From DAOTUL01 sp034437435 (GTDB lineage Bacteria; Chloroflexota; Anaerolineae; Aggregatilineales; Phototrophicaceae), in contig CAYQJO010000089.1 in NCBI GenBank assembly GCA_964417785.1, forward strand, positions 1-16,116: a stretch of 16,116 bases of DNA, given 5' to 3'. Made by a program: the position numbers and the translations under genes. This document shows positions 1-5,750 of this stretch, in pieces; positions within the stretch are counted from its first letter, which is position 1, and each line of letters begins with the position of its first letter. The notes under the pieces were generated by a model. That model did no database searches and was not told where the DNA came from. It was given only the letters and a program-made list of their open reading frames with translations.

Positions 1-55
1 GTAAGGCAGAGCTCTGCAAAAGCTCCATTCACCGGTTCGAATCCGGTCGTCGCCT
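1..55 (+). tRNA. tRNA-Cys (GCA), 5' end cut off by the window
   Basis: The 3' two-thirds of a tRNA. The anticodon arm is a 5-bp stem (9-13 with 21-25) around the loop CTGCAAA, giving anticodon GCA at 16-18. A 5-nt variable region (26-30) follows, then a 5-bp T stem (31-35 with 43-47) around the loop TTCGAAT, then the 3' acceptor strand at 48-54. The discriminator base at 55 is T, the identity base expected for bacterial tRNA-Cys, which supports the anticodon reading. CCA is not encoded. The 5' acceptor strand and most of the D arm lie before the window. Confidence 0.93.
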
Positions 56-56
56 T

Positions 57-86
57 CGGGTATCCTCGTGATACCCGTTTTTATTT
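57..86 (+). terminator. Rho-independent terminator of the tRNA-Cys transcript
   Basis: A perfect 8-bp stem, CGGGTATC (57-64) pairing with GATACCCG (70-77), closes a 5-nt loop and is followed directly by TTTTTATTT (78-86). It sits 2 nt after the tRNA. The next gene starts 12 nt further on, so it is either read through or has a promoter outside the visible consensus. Confidence 0.88.
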
Positions 87-97
87 GGGAGACCAGA

Positions 98-262
98 ATG
101 GCCGAAAAAAAAGACAAGACCGGCCCCAAAAAGGACCGGCCCCCGTTACCGAATTACACGTTAGCCACTGTCTGCCCCGCCTGCAATACCCCGACCTATC
201 GTCTGGCGTGTAAGGTGCGCTGTCCGCGCTGCGGATTTATGTGGGATTGCAGCGAACTCTAG
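98..262 (+). CDS. Small zinc-ribbon protein, 54 aa
   Basis: A short protein with a lysine-rich N-terminus (about residues 1-14) and a C-terminal zinc-ribbon-like module. The cysteines lie at about 26, 29, 38, 42, 45 and 51, with CPAC and CPRCG as the two knuckles; four would suffice to bind one zinc. I chose the ATG at 98 because GGGAG (87-91) lies 6 nt upstream. An in-frame codon at 68 would put the start inside the terminator stem. Its stop codon overlaps the stop of the DUF433 gene on the other strand. Such proteins often bind nucleic acid or act as assembly partners, but nothing here defines a role. Confidence 0.75.
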   Translation: MAEKKDKTGPKKDRPPLPNYTLATVCPACNTPTYRLACKVRCPRCGFMWDCSEL

Positions 263-516
263 CCGCCCATGAACTGATCCATAAAGTCGTCACAATCGTG
301 CAGCGACTCGCGGATTTCCGGCATATGGTCGCGGATATACAGCAGTGCGACCCGGATTTGTGGGATGGTGATGAGATGGCGGGCTGCAATCTCGTGCTGA
401 GACATCCCCATTAACTCGTGCCAGCAGTAAATCTGCTGCAACGTGACCTTGCATCCCGGAATGGCAAGGGTACCATCGGGCTGCCGGACAACATGTGGGA
501 CCGTTTTTTGAGTCAT
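259..516 (-). CDS. DUF433-like protein (antitoxin-type helix-turn-helix), 85 aa
   Basis: A small mostly helical protein. The segment from about IPGCKVTLQQI through GMSQHEIAARH to ITIPQIRVALLYIRDH follows the DUF433 pattern: a short beta entry followed by a winged-helix or HTH-like bundle. Family members are often antitoxins of VapB type, commonly next to a PIN-like toxin of the DUF5615 group. No toxin is visible here: downstream is the zinc-ribbon gene on the opposite strand and upstream is an unrelated hypothetical. The start ATG (516-514) follows a weak G-rich stretch, GGGGG, about 7 nt upstream. A consensus -10 lies at 546-551. The family call rests on recognising the pattern, not on an alignment. 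Confidence 0.7.
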   Translation of the reverse strand: MTQKTVPHVVRQPDGTLAIPGCKVTLQQIYCWHELMGMSQHEIAARHLITIPQIRVALLYIRDHMPEIRESLHDCDDFMDQFMGG

Positions 517-545
517 GACATAGCCCCCGCATTACTTTTGTATTT

Positions 546-551
546 ATTATA
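546..551 (-). promoter_or_regulatory. Putative -10 element of the DUF433 gene
   Basis: Read on the minus strand this is TATAAT, a perfect -10 hexamer. It lies 29 nt before the start codon at 516, in the 63-nt spacer after the preceding gene. No good -35 hexamer lies 16-18 nt upstream. It would give the DUF433 gene its own transcript, apart from the sulfur-transfer genes upstream. Confidence 0.45.
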
Positions 552-579
552 CTACAAATTTATGCGGAGGCGGATGAGT

Positions 580-915
580 TTAGAGATATTGCACATGTGC
601 GTTGATGGCTGGATAGCCGGCGACCCACACTTTGGCGGATCGCCGAACCGGTGAGACTTCGTAGATCAACAGAGCCGGCAGGCTTTCTACGACGAAATCA
701 TGTTCGCGTACTTTGAAATACGGCGGCATGGATTCGTCGCTGAAAATCTGTTCTCCGTCCACGACCAGCGCCACTTTGATCGTCGGGATCAGGTAAACCG
801 TCGATAACCAGATATCGACCTTGATGTGATGCGCATTGTCCAGGTTGAATACCGCATTGGCACTAAACCCACCTACCAGAGATTGTCTGGTGACTTTCAG
901 GTCTCCTGGCTGCAC
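580..915 (-). CDS. Hypothetical protein, 111 aa, last gene of the sulfurtransferase-sufE run
   Basis: I do not recognise the family. The protein looks beta-rich, with alternating hydrophobic strands (around residues 32-53 and 66-86). It has no signal peptide, membrane segment or cysteine pair. The start is GTG at 915-913, preceded by a strong AAGGAG about 6 nt upstream (922-927 on the plus strand), which makes translation credible. It starts 22 nt after the stop of the SufE-like gene on the same strand and is probably cotranscribed with it. A link to sulfur transfer is only suggested by position. Confidence 0.65.
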   Translation of the reverse strand: MQPGDLKVTRQSLVGGFSANAVFNLDNAHHIKVDIWLSTVYLIPTIKVALVVDGEQIFSDESMPPYFKVREHDFVVESLPALLIYEVSPVRRSAKVWVAGYPAINAHVQYL

Positions 916-937
916 GGACGGCTCCTTTTACCGTATT

Positions 938-1384
938 TCAGTCGTTGAGCTTCGCTTTAGCCGCGTAGGTCACCATATTGACGATCCCCATCAAGCCCTG
1001 ACCTTTGCCCATGGCAACATCCTTACCGAAAATCTGGAATACGATGTCGTTGGGTACACTTGCCACCGCCTCCAAAGGCTGTCCCGACAACGATTCACCC
1101 AAAATCACACTCATCGCCATCGCAGAAAGCCCCTGCGGGTTAAGCACATCGAAGTAGTAGGTCTGGGTCCCATCCGCTCGATCCAGCGCCCAGACGTAGG
1201 CGTCCGATTCACAGTACACCACATGATTCTCCTCCGGATGGGGTGCTTCAGAGATGTCCGGCAGCACTTTGACCTCCGCAAAACGGTCAGCCACGTCGAT
1301 CAAATATTGTGCGCGTTCGTTGCGATCCGTGATGAACGAGAAGTCTTCCAGGATTTCCTGCAACTTCTGCGGTAATTCAGCCAT
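938..1384 (-). CDS. sufE: SufE-like Fe-S cluster assembly sulfur acceptor, 148 aa
   Basis: SufE proteins take a persulfide sulfur from a cysteine desulfurase onto one conserved cysteine and pass it to the Fe-S scaffold. The N-terminal helices (LPQKLQEILEDF, then about 20-36) and overall length match the family. The acceptor loop is NHVVYCESDAYVW with Cys58, matching the place of the active cysteine (Cys51) of the E. coli protein. Downstream, the Asp-Gly and LNPQGLSAM segments fit the SufE core. The start is ATG with GAGGG 5-6 nt upstream. It begins 11 nt after the rhodanese gene stop, an operon-like gap. No sufS, sufB, sufC or sufD lies in the window, so the physiological donor may be the neighbouring rhodanese or a desulfurase elsewhere. 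Confidence 0.88.
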   Translation of the reverse strand: MAELPQKLQEILEDFSFITDRNERAQYLIDVADRFAEVKVLPDISEAPHPEENHVVYCESDAYVWALDRADGTQTYYFDVLNPQGLSAMAMSVILGESLSGQPLEAVASVPNDIVFQIFGKDVAMGKGQGLMGIVNMVTYAAKAKLND

Positions 1385-1395
1385 AATACCCTCGA

Positions 1396-2268
1396 CTATT
1401 CAGCGGACCGGGCAATCGGCACACCGACCGAGTTACCCCACTCCGTCCAGCTTCCATCGTAGTTACGCACGTTTTTATACCCCAAAAGATAGCGCAGTAC
1501 AAACCATGTGTGGCTGCTGCGCTCACCGATGCGGCAGTAGGTCACGATGTCGTCGTCCGGTTTCAGGCCGATTTCGTCGGCGTAAATGGCGCGTAGATCG
1601 TCAGCGCCTTTGAAGGTGCCGTCGTCGGGATTGGCGGCACGGCTCCAAGGGACGTTGTTGGCACCGGGAATATGACCGCCGCGCAGCGTACCTTCCTGCG
1701 GATAGTTGGGCATATGCAGCAGTTCACCGCTGAACTCGCCGGGGCTGCGCACATCGACCATCGGCTTATTGCCTTTGACATGCTGCAACACCTGATCACG
1801 GAAGGCCCGGATGGCAGTGTCGTTACGATCCGGCGCGGTATATTGTGTGGCCGGGTAGGTCGGCACATCGCGGGTCATCTCGCGTCCCTCCTGCTCCCAT
1901 TTGAGGCGACCGCCATCCATGACTTTCGCTTTCTCATGGCCGAAAAGCTGGAACACCCAGAAGGCATAGGTCGCCCACCAGTTGTTTTTGTCGCCGTAAA
2001 AGACAACCATCGTGTCGTTGGTAACACCGATCCGCGACATCAGGTCCTCGAAACCGGCCTTATCCAGGTAATCCCGCACAACCGGATCGTTGAGGTCGGT
2101 CGTCCAGTCCACCTGGACCGAACCCGGAATATGGCCGGATGGATAGAGCAGCGGGTCTTCGTTAGATTCAACGATACGCACATTTGGGTCATCCAGGTGT
2201 TGCGCCACCCAGTCCGTCGAAACCAGCACATCCGGACTGGCGTAACCACGATTAGCAATCTCAGTCAT
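1396..2268 (-). CDS. Two-domain rhodanese-type sulfurtransferase, 290 aa
   Basis: Transfers sulfane sulfur from thiosulfate or 3-mercaptopyruvate to a thiol or cyanide acceptor. There are two rhodanese domains: the first at about residues 15-125 (HIPGSVQVDW, FYGDKNNWWA), the second at about 150-285. The second carries the catalytic loop CRIGERS with Cys245, preceded by GGHIPGANNVPW. The first domain has Asp where the cysteine would be, the normal inactive state of tandem rhodaneses. CRIGERS resembles thiosulfate sulfurtransferase loops more than the CGSGVTA of mercaptopyruvate enzymes. I chose ATG at 2268 because AAGGAG (2279-2284 on the plus strand) lies 10 nt upstream; an earlier in-frame GTG at 2289 would place that site inside the gene. 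SufE follows 11 nt downstream. Confidence 0.9.
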   Translation of the reverse strand: MTEIANRGYASPDVLVSTDWVAQHLDDPNVRIVESNEDPLLYPSGHIPGSVQVDWTTDLNDPVVRDYLDKAGFEDLMSRIGVTNDTMVVFYGDKNNWWATYAFWVFQLFGHEKAKVMDGGRLKWEQEGREMTRDVPTYPATQYTAPDRNDTAIRAFRDQVLQHVKGNKPMVDVRSPGEFSGELLHMPNYPQEGTLRGGHIPGANNVPWSRAANPDDGTFKGADDLRAIYADEIGLKPDDDIVTYCRIGERSSHTWFVLRYLLGYKNVRNYDGSWTEWGNSVGVPIARSAE

Positions 2269-2290
2269 TACACACACACTCCTTATCACT

Positions 2291-2323
2291 AAATATAAAA
2301 CGAGCCAACCCGGATGGGTTGGC
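2291..2323 (-). terminator. GC hairpin with T-rich tail on the minus strand, possible terminator
   Basis: GCCAACCC (2304-2311) and GGGTTGGC (2316-2323) form a perfect 8-bp stem with a 4-nt loop. On the minus strand it is followed by TCGTTTTATATTT, which fits a Rho-independent terminator for the gene ending at 2469. On the plus strand no T run follows. It lies about 20 nt before the ribosome binding site of the sulfurtransferase gene, so it could also be a leader hairpin or attenuator. Confidence 0.5.
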
Positions 2324-2468
2324 CCTTACATTGCATACGATAGCGTCCGGTCTATAGACCTGACCTCAGAGCCACACATCCGGTGGGTGTTGGCAGAAAA
2401 CAACAACACGGAATCATCACTCTGGTCATCATAATCGGTACGTTACCATATATTACGCATAAATGCAA
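2324..2468. other. Intergenic stretch without a recognised gene
   Basis: About 145 nt between the hairpin and the end of the minus-strand gene at 2469. I see no coding signal, tRNA, or strong promoter on either strand. The short open frame that starts here on the plus strand has a poor start, no binding site, and runs into the antisense of the 2469-2882 gene. Confidence 0.5.
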
Positions 2469-2882
2469 TCATCCAGCGCTGCGAATTTCACCATTGGGCG
2501 TAATATGCAATGTCTCGTCAACATTGACCAGCCGTACCGAGCCAGGTGTCAATTTGAGGATGAGATAGGTATCGTGTGGCAGACGCACGGTAAAACGTAC
2601 ACTCGATAGACTGCCAACCACCACCCGCCGCCGTGCAGCGATATATACCCCGGCCTCGTCCTGCTCAGTGGCGATGCGCCAGCCAAATGCCCCCTGGAGA
2701 TTGGCCTCGACTTCGATCATAGGGCGGGACCAGCGCACAATCTCGACATCGGCGCTCTCGGATTGCAGATAAAAGGTCAGCGGGCCGGTCACGGCGAAGT
2801 GGTAGGTCTTTTTGTGCTGCGCGATGTCACGCACCGTCGATGCCGCATCCAAAAATTGCCAGAGGGTACTCAACTTCTGCAT
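2469..2882 (-). CDS. Beta-rich hypothetical protein, DUF4097-like, 137 aa
   Basis: No signal peptide or membrane segment. After a short N-terminal helix (about 1-22) the rest reads as repeated beta strands. The C-terminal part, FTVRLPHDTYLILKLTPGSV then RLVNVDETLHITPNGEI, resembles the repeating strand-turn pattern of DUF4097 putative adhesin proteins. The middle (YLQSESADVEIVRW) has the same character. The start ATG at 2882 has AAAGGAG 5 nt upstream. It is divergent from the DUF368 gene across 105 nt, with a TACAAT hexamer at 2909-2914 on the minus strand as a possible -10. Function is unknown, and the family match is by pattern only. Confidence 0.6.
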   Translation of the reverse strand: MQKLSTLWQFLDAASTVRDIAQHKKTYHFAVTGPLTFYLQSESADVEIVRWSRPMIEVEANLQGAFGWRIATEQDEAGVYIAARRRVVVGSLSSVRFTVRLPHDTYLILKLTPGSVRLVNVDETLHITPNGEIRSAG

Positions 2883-2908
2883 CAGCGCTCCTTTGATCTA
2901 TCAACGAC

Positions 2909-2914
2909 ATTGTA
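2909..2914 (-). promoter_or_regulatory. Possible -10 of the minus-strand gene starting at 2882
   Basis: The minus strand reads TACAAT, 5 of 6 matches to the -10 consensus, 27 nt before the start codon. A matching -35 is not apparent at the expected distance, so support is weak. Confidence 0.3.
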
Positions 2915-2926
2915 GCGCATTTCTCA

Positions 2927-2955
2927 TTGACGGGGGATGTTTCCTCATGCATGAT
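2927..2955 (+). promoter_or_regulatory. Putative sigma-70-type promoter of the DUF368 gene
   Basis: TTGACG (2927-2932) and CATGAT (2950-2955) are separated by 17 nt; they match 5 of 6 and 4 of 6 consensus positions. Transcription would start near 2962, leaving a leader of about 26 nt that contains GGAGA at 2974-2978. Confidence 0.5.
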
Positions 2956-2987
2956 ATGCGGCGTCCACCTGACGGAGAAATGCCAAC

Positions 2988-4184
2988 ATGAGTGACAAAC
3001 CTGAAATCCTGCACGAAGACCTGTCTCGCCCTAAAACACCGCTTGAGTATTTCCGGTTGTTCTTCAGTGGGTTCGCCATGGGGTCCGCTGACATCGTTCC
3101 GGGTGTTTCCGGTGGGACAATGGCGTTTATCCTGGGTATCTATGAGACTCTGATTAACGCGATCAAGTCCTTCAACCTGACCGCCATGCAGATTGCGCTG
3201 AAATTCGACGTTCAGAAGCTGCTGGATTACATTCCATTCCGCTTTTTGATCGCGCTGGGCCTGGGTATCCTGGCGGCGATTTTCATGCTGTCGTCACTGC
3301 TGCATGATCTGCTCAACGAACAACCCACGTTTCTGTTTGCCTTCTTCGCCGGTCTGATTGTCGCTTCGATTGTCGCTATCGGCGTCAAAGTTCAATGGAC
3401 GCCACAAGCCATCGCCGCCGTGACGGTGACGACGGTGGCGGCCTTTTTCCTGGTCGGCATTAACGCACCGGAAGGCACGACGGTGGAACAACTGGTAGAC
3501 GCACTCCGTCACGATGAGGACACCACCCAACTCCAGGCTGATCTCATCCTGGAACTGGAAAACGCCGGTTATGGCGACGCCGAAAATCAGGTCAATACGC
3601 TGGTCAGCGGCGTCCAGGCTGAAGACGATGTGACCGCGCTGGAAAATGAGATGGTCGAGTTCATCGAGGAAAACGCTGAATACGAAGCATCGGACCCGGT
3701 CACACTCTTTTTCAGCGGGATGGTCGCCATCTGCGCCATGATCCTGCCCGGTGTATCCGGGTCATTCCTGCTGCTGGTCATGAACCAGTATGAGGCTGTT
3801 TTGGGCGCGGTCAAAAACCTGGACATCCTCAGCTTGATGGCCGTCGCCGCCGGTGCCGCCATCGGTATCGCCGCCTTCTCGCGGGTCATTAGCTGGCTGC
3901 TGAAGAACTACGAAAACGTCACCGTCGCTGGTCTGGTCGGCTTCATGATCGGTGCCATGCGCCTGATCTGGGACGAGGCGGCACGCGGTATCACCATTAT
4001 CAGTGACAGCGGCAGCCTTGCTGGCAGTCAAATCATGATAGTTCTGGCGCTGATCGCTGCCGGCTTCGTGCTGGTCAGTTTGCTCGACCACATGCAGTCC
4101 CGCAGCAACCCGTTCATCCGTCTGTTCTGGCGTGCGGGACCGGCTGTGGACGACATCAGCGAGAAAGCCGAAGCACTGGACTAA
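2988..4184 (+). CDS. DUF368 membrane protein, PopT-type polyprenyl-phosphate transporter family, 398 aa
   Basis: A multi-pass membrane protein. DUF368 proteins (PopT) have been implicated in recycling undecaprenyl phosphate across the membrane for envelope polymer synthesis. The two internally related halves each carry the signature loop: GSADIVPGVSGGT at about residues 32-44 and ICAMILPGVSGSF at about 248-260. Hydrophobic segments lie near 85-103, 115-135, 143-158, 240-265, 281-303, 312-328 and 347-365. The odd part is an acidic, hydrophilic, predicted helical insert at about 160-236 between the halves. It makes the protein longer than the roughly 270-320 aa I expect of the family. The start ATG has GGAGA 9 nt upstream. 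A hairpin lies 20 nt after the stop. Confidence 0.88.
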   Translation: MSDKPEILHEDLSRPKTPLEYFRLFFSGFAMGSADIVPGVSGGTMAFILGIYETLINAIKSFNLTAMQIALKFDVQKLLDYIPFRFLIALGLGILAAIFMLSSLLHDLLNEQPTFLFAFFAGLIVASIVAIGVKVQWTPQAIAAVTVTTVAAFFLVGINAPEGTTVEQLVDALRHDEDTTQLQADLILELENAGYGDAENQVNTLVSGVQAEDDVTALENEMVEFIEENAEYEASDPVTLFFSGMVAICAMILPGVSGSFLLLVMNQYEAVLGAVKNLDILSLMAVAAGAAIGIAAFSRVISWLLKNYENVTVAGLVGFMIGAMRLIWDEAARGITIISDSGSLAGSQIMIVLALIAAGFVLVSLLDHMQSRSNPFIRLFWRAGPAVDDISEKAEALD

Positions 4185-4203
4185 GGCGCAACGGTGTAAT
4201 CCC

Positions 4204-4235
4204 CGCACGGCTACTGAAGCAAATCAAGCCGTGCG
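4204..4235. other. Inverted repeat between two convergent genes
   Basis: CGCACGGCT (4204-4212) and AGCCGTGCG (4227-4235) form a perfect 9-bp stem with a 14-nt loop, midway between the convergent stops at 4184 and 4254. Neither side has a clear T run, so it is not a canonical intrinsic terminator. A bidirectional transcript-end hairpin is the likeliest role. Confidence 0.5.
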
Positions 4236-4253
4236 CCCTTAAGTAACAAAAGT

Positions 4254-5042
4254 TCAGGTCATCCCATCGAGACGGATGGTGAAGCATGTTCCTTCTGCGG
4301 GTACGCTCTCGACGGTGTATTGTGCGTCCACCAAATCGAACACCCCGAGCGCAATCGGCACGCCCAGTCCACTGCCTTTGAACTCGCGAACCACATCGTT
4401 ATCGGCGCGGTAGAAGAGTTCGCCCAGATGGCCGAGTTCTTCGGGCGTCATGCCACAGCCGTTGTCCTCAATGGTCACAACCAGCGTATTGTCATCCGCC
4501 CGACCGCGTACCACCACCTCTGTACCATAGCGCAGGCCATTTTCCACCAGCTTGTTCAAAGCCAGCGCCAGCAGTTCGCCATCGGTGTTGAGCAGAGGCA
4601 GCCCACCGGCGACATCGACGGTGAACTGGCGGTCCAGTTCACGCGCCAGCGGTTCCATCTCCCGTTCGACCATCATGGCGATGTTCTTGAACATATCCAT
4701 CTTGGCGTTGACCAGCAGCGTCCCGGTACGCAGCTTGTTCATGATACCGACATCGCTCAGCAATCCCTCCATACGCTTCGTGTTGGTCCGAATCACCTGC
4801 AAAAGCTGGTCCTGCATCTCGCTCAACTCGCCGGCCATGGCCGGGTTATTCAGCAGGTCGGCATAGCCCTTGATAGACGCGAGCGGGTTTTTGAGATCGT
4901 GCAGCGCTGTACGAAAGAACTCGGCATGGTCGGATTCAGCGTCAGCCAGTAATGCCTGGACGGACTCGATCTGGTCGGGCGTCGGGGTGGTTTCCAGCAT
5001 GACATTCAGTACGGCCCTGGCTTGCTGCATGGGCTTCGACAT
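4254..5042 (-). CDS. Cytoplasmic sensor histidine kinase without a recognised input domain, 262 aa
   Basis: ATP-dependent autokinase of a two-component system. About 40 residues of helical N-terminus lead straight into the dimerisation and phosphoacceptor region, with the H-box ALHDLKNPLASIKGYADLL (phospho-His48). The ATPase domain follows: N-box with Asn168 (LVENGLRYG), G1 DNGCG (193-197), F-box ELFYRA and G2 GSGLG (223-227). No membrane segment, PAS, GAF or HAMP domain is seen, so any signal must come through a partner or the short N-terminus. ATG at 5042 lies 6 nt after the PIG-L gene stop, with GGAG inside the end of that gene, so translation is probably coupled. The H-box closely resembles that of the kinase two genes upstream. 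No response regulator gene is in the window. Confidence 0.9.
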   Translation of the reverse strand: MSKPMQQARAVLNVMLETTPTPDQIESVQALLADAESDHAEFFRTALHDLKNPLASIKGYADLLNNPAMAGELSEMQDQLLQVIRTNTKRMEGLLSDVGIMNKLRTGTLLVNAKMDMFKNIAMMVEREMEPLARELDRQFTVDVAGGLPLLNTDGELLALALNKLVENGLRYGTEVVVRGRADDNTLVVTIEDNGCGMTPEELGHLGELFYRADNDVVREFKGSGLGVPIALGVFDLVDAQYTVESVPAEGTCFTIRLDGMT

Positions 5043-5048
5043 CGGGTA

Positions 5049-5750
5049 TCATCTCCAATAGTTTTCGACCAGTACGCCCTGTCGGCTGACATAGCGGCGC
5101 ATACTGGCTTCCATGTCGTTCAAATCGCGCCAGAATGTGCTGATCTGGGAGCGGTGACAGGCCACCGCCTGCACCCTGGCCTGAAAATTTACCTCGCTCA
5201 GGCTGACGGATTCGGGCTGTAGATTCAGGGATTGTGGTCGGTTGTGTTCAGCATAAGGGTATTCTTCGTAGTACCGCACATGGGCGAACCGCTTACCCCA
5301 ATCGTAAACCAGTTGATGATCGACATGGTTGCCGATTGCCAGCGGCACATATATCTGTTGGGCTGGCGGCGGTTGGTACTGTTGCAACCAGTCACGCGCC
5401 GGGTCTTCGGGATCGACGTCACCAAATAAATCGTCATCGCCATAAGGATACAACACCCGCTGACCCGCCGTGCGATATACGCAGTCGGGTAAGTCAAGAT
5501 GGATCACATCAGCACCGAGAAGACGAGCGGCATCGCGGTCCTCCTGGCGGCGGAGCGCCACCGGACTGCTCCCAGCCTCCCAGCGCTGGTGCAGTTCGTG
5601 GATCAACGGGCTGTCCGGCAGTGGATCGGGCGGATCGCCAGCCATCACCGTGAGAATCGTGACTGACTCACCGGCAGACGTCAACTGGTGGATCAAACCG
5701 CCGCAGCTTAAAACAGCGTCATCCAGATGTGGTGAAAGGAAAAGATGCAT
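5049..5750 (-). CDS. PIG-L (LmbE) family zinc-dependent de-N-acetylase, 233 aa
   Basis: This family hydrolyses N-acetyl groups from sugars such as GlcNAc conjugates using a metal ion. The N-terminal strand and metal loop LFLSPHLDDAVLSCGG hold His8, Asp10 and Asp11. The RRQEDRDAARLLGA helix (67-80) is typical of the family, and GNHVDHQLV (140-148) supplies the later histidines. The start is ATG at 5750; an in-frame GTG at 5765 would add five residues ahead of the usual family start. The gene overlaps the upstream kinase by 32 nt in another frame and lacks a clear ribosome binding site, suggesting coupled translation. The substrate cannot be read from the sequence. Neither kinase neighbour suggests a sugar pathway. 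Confidence 0.87.
   Translation of the reverse strand: MHLFLSPHLDDAVLSCGGLIHQLTSAGESVTILTVMAGDPPDPLPDSPLIHELHQRWEAGSSPVALRRQEDRDAARLLGADVIHLDLPDCVYRTAGQRVLYPYGDDDLFGDVDPEDPARDWLQQYQPPPAQQIYVPLAIGNHVDHQLVYDWGKRFAHVRYYEEYPYAEHNRPQSLNLQPESVSLSEVNFQARVQAVACHRSQISTFWRDLNDMEASMRRYVSRQGVLVENYWR

Noticed and set aside
836..1375. 179-residue plus-strand open frame opposite sufE
   Set aside because: It is a mirror of the SufE coding sequence, whose active-site cysteine, length and ribosome site support the minus strand.
2383..2568. 61-residue plus-strand open frame after the hairpin
   Set aside because: There is no ribosome site or recognisable product, and most of it is antisense to the minus-strand gene ending at 2469.
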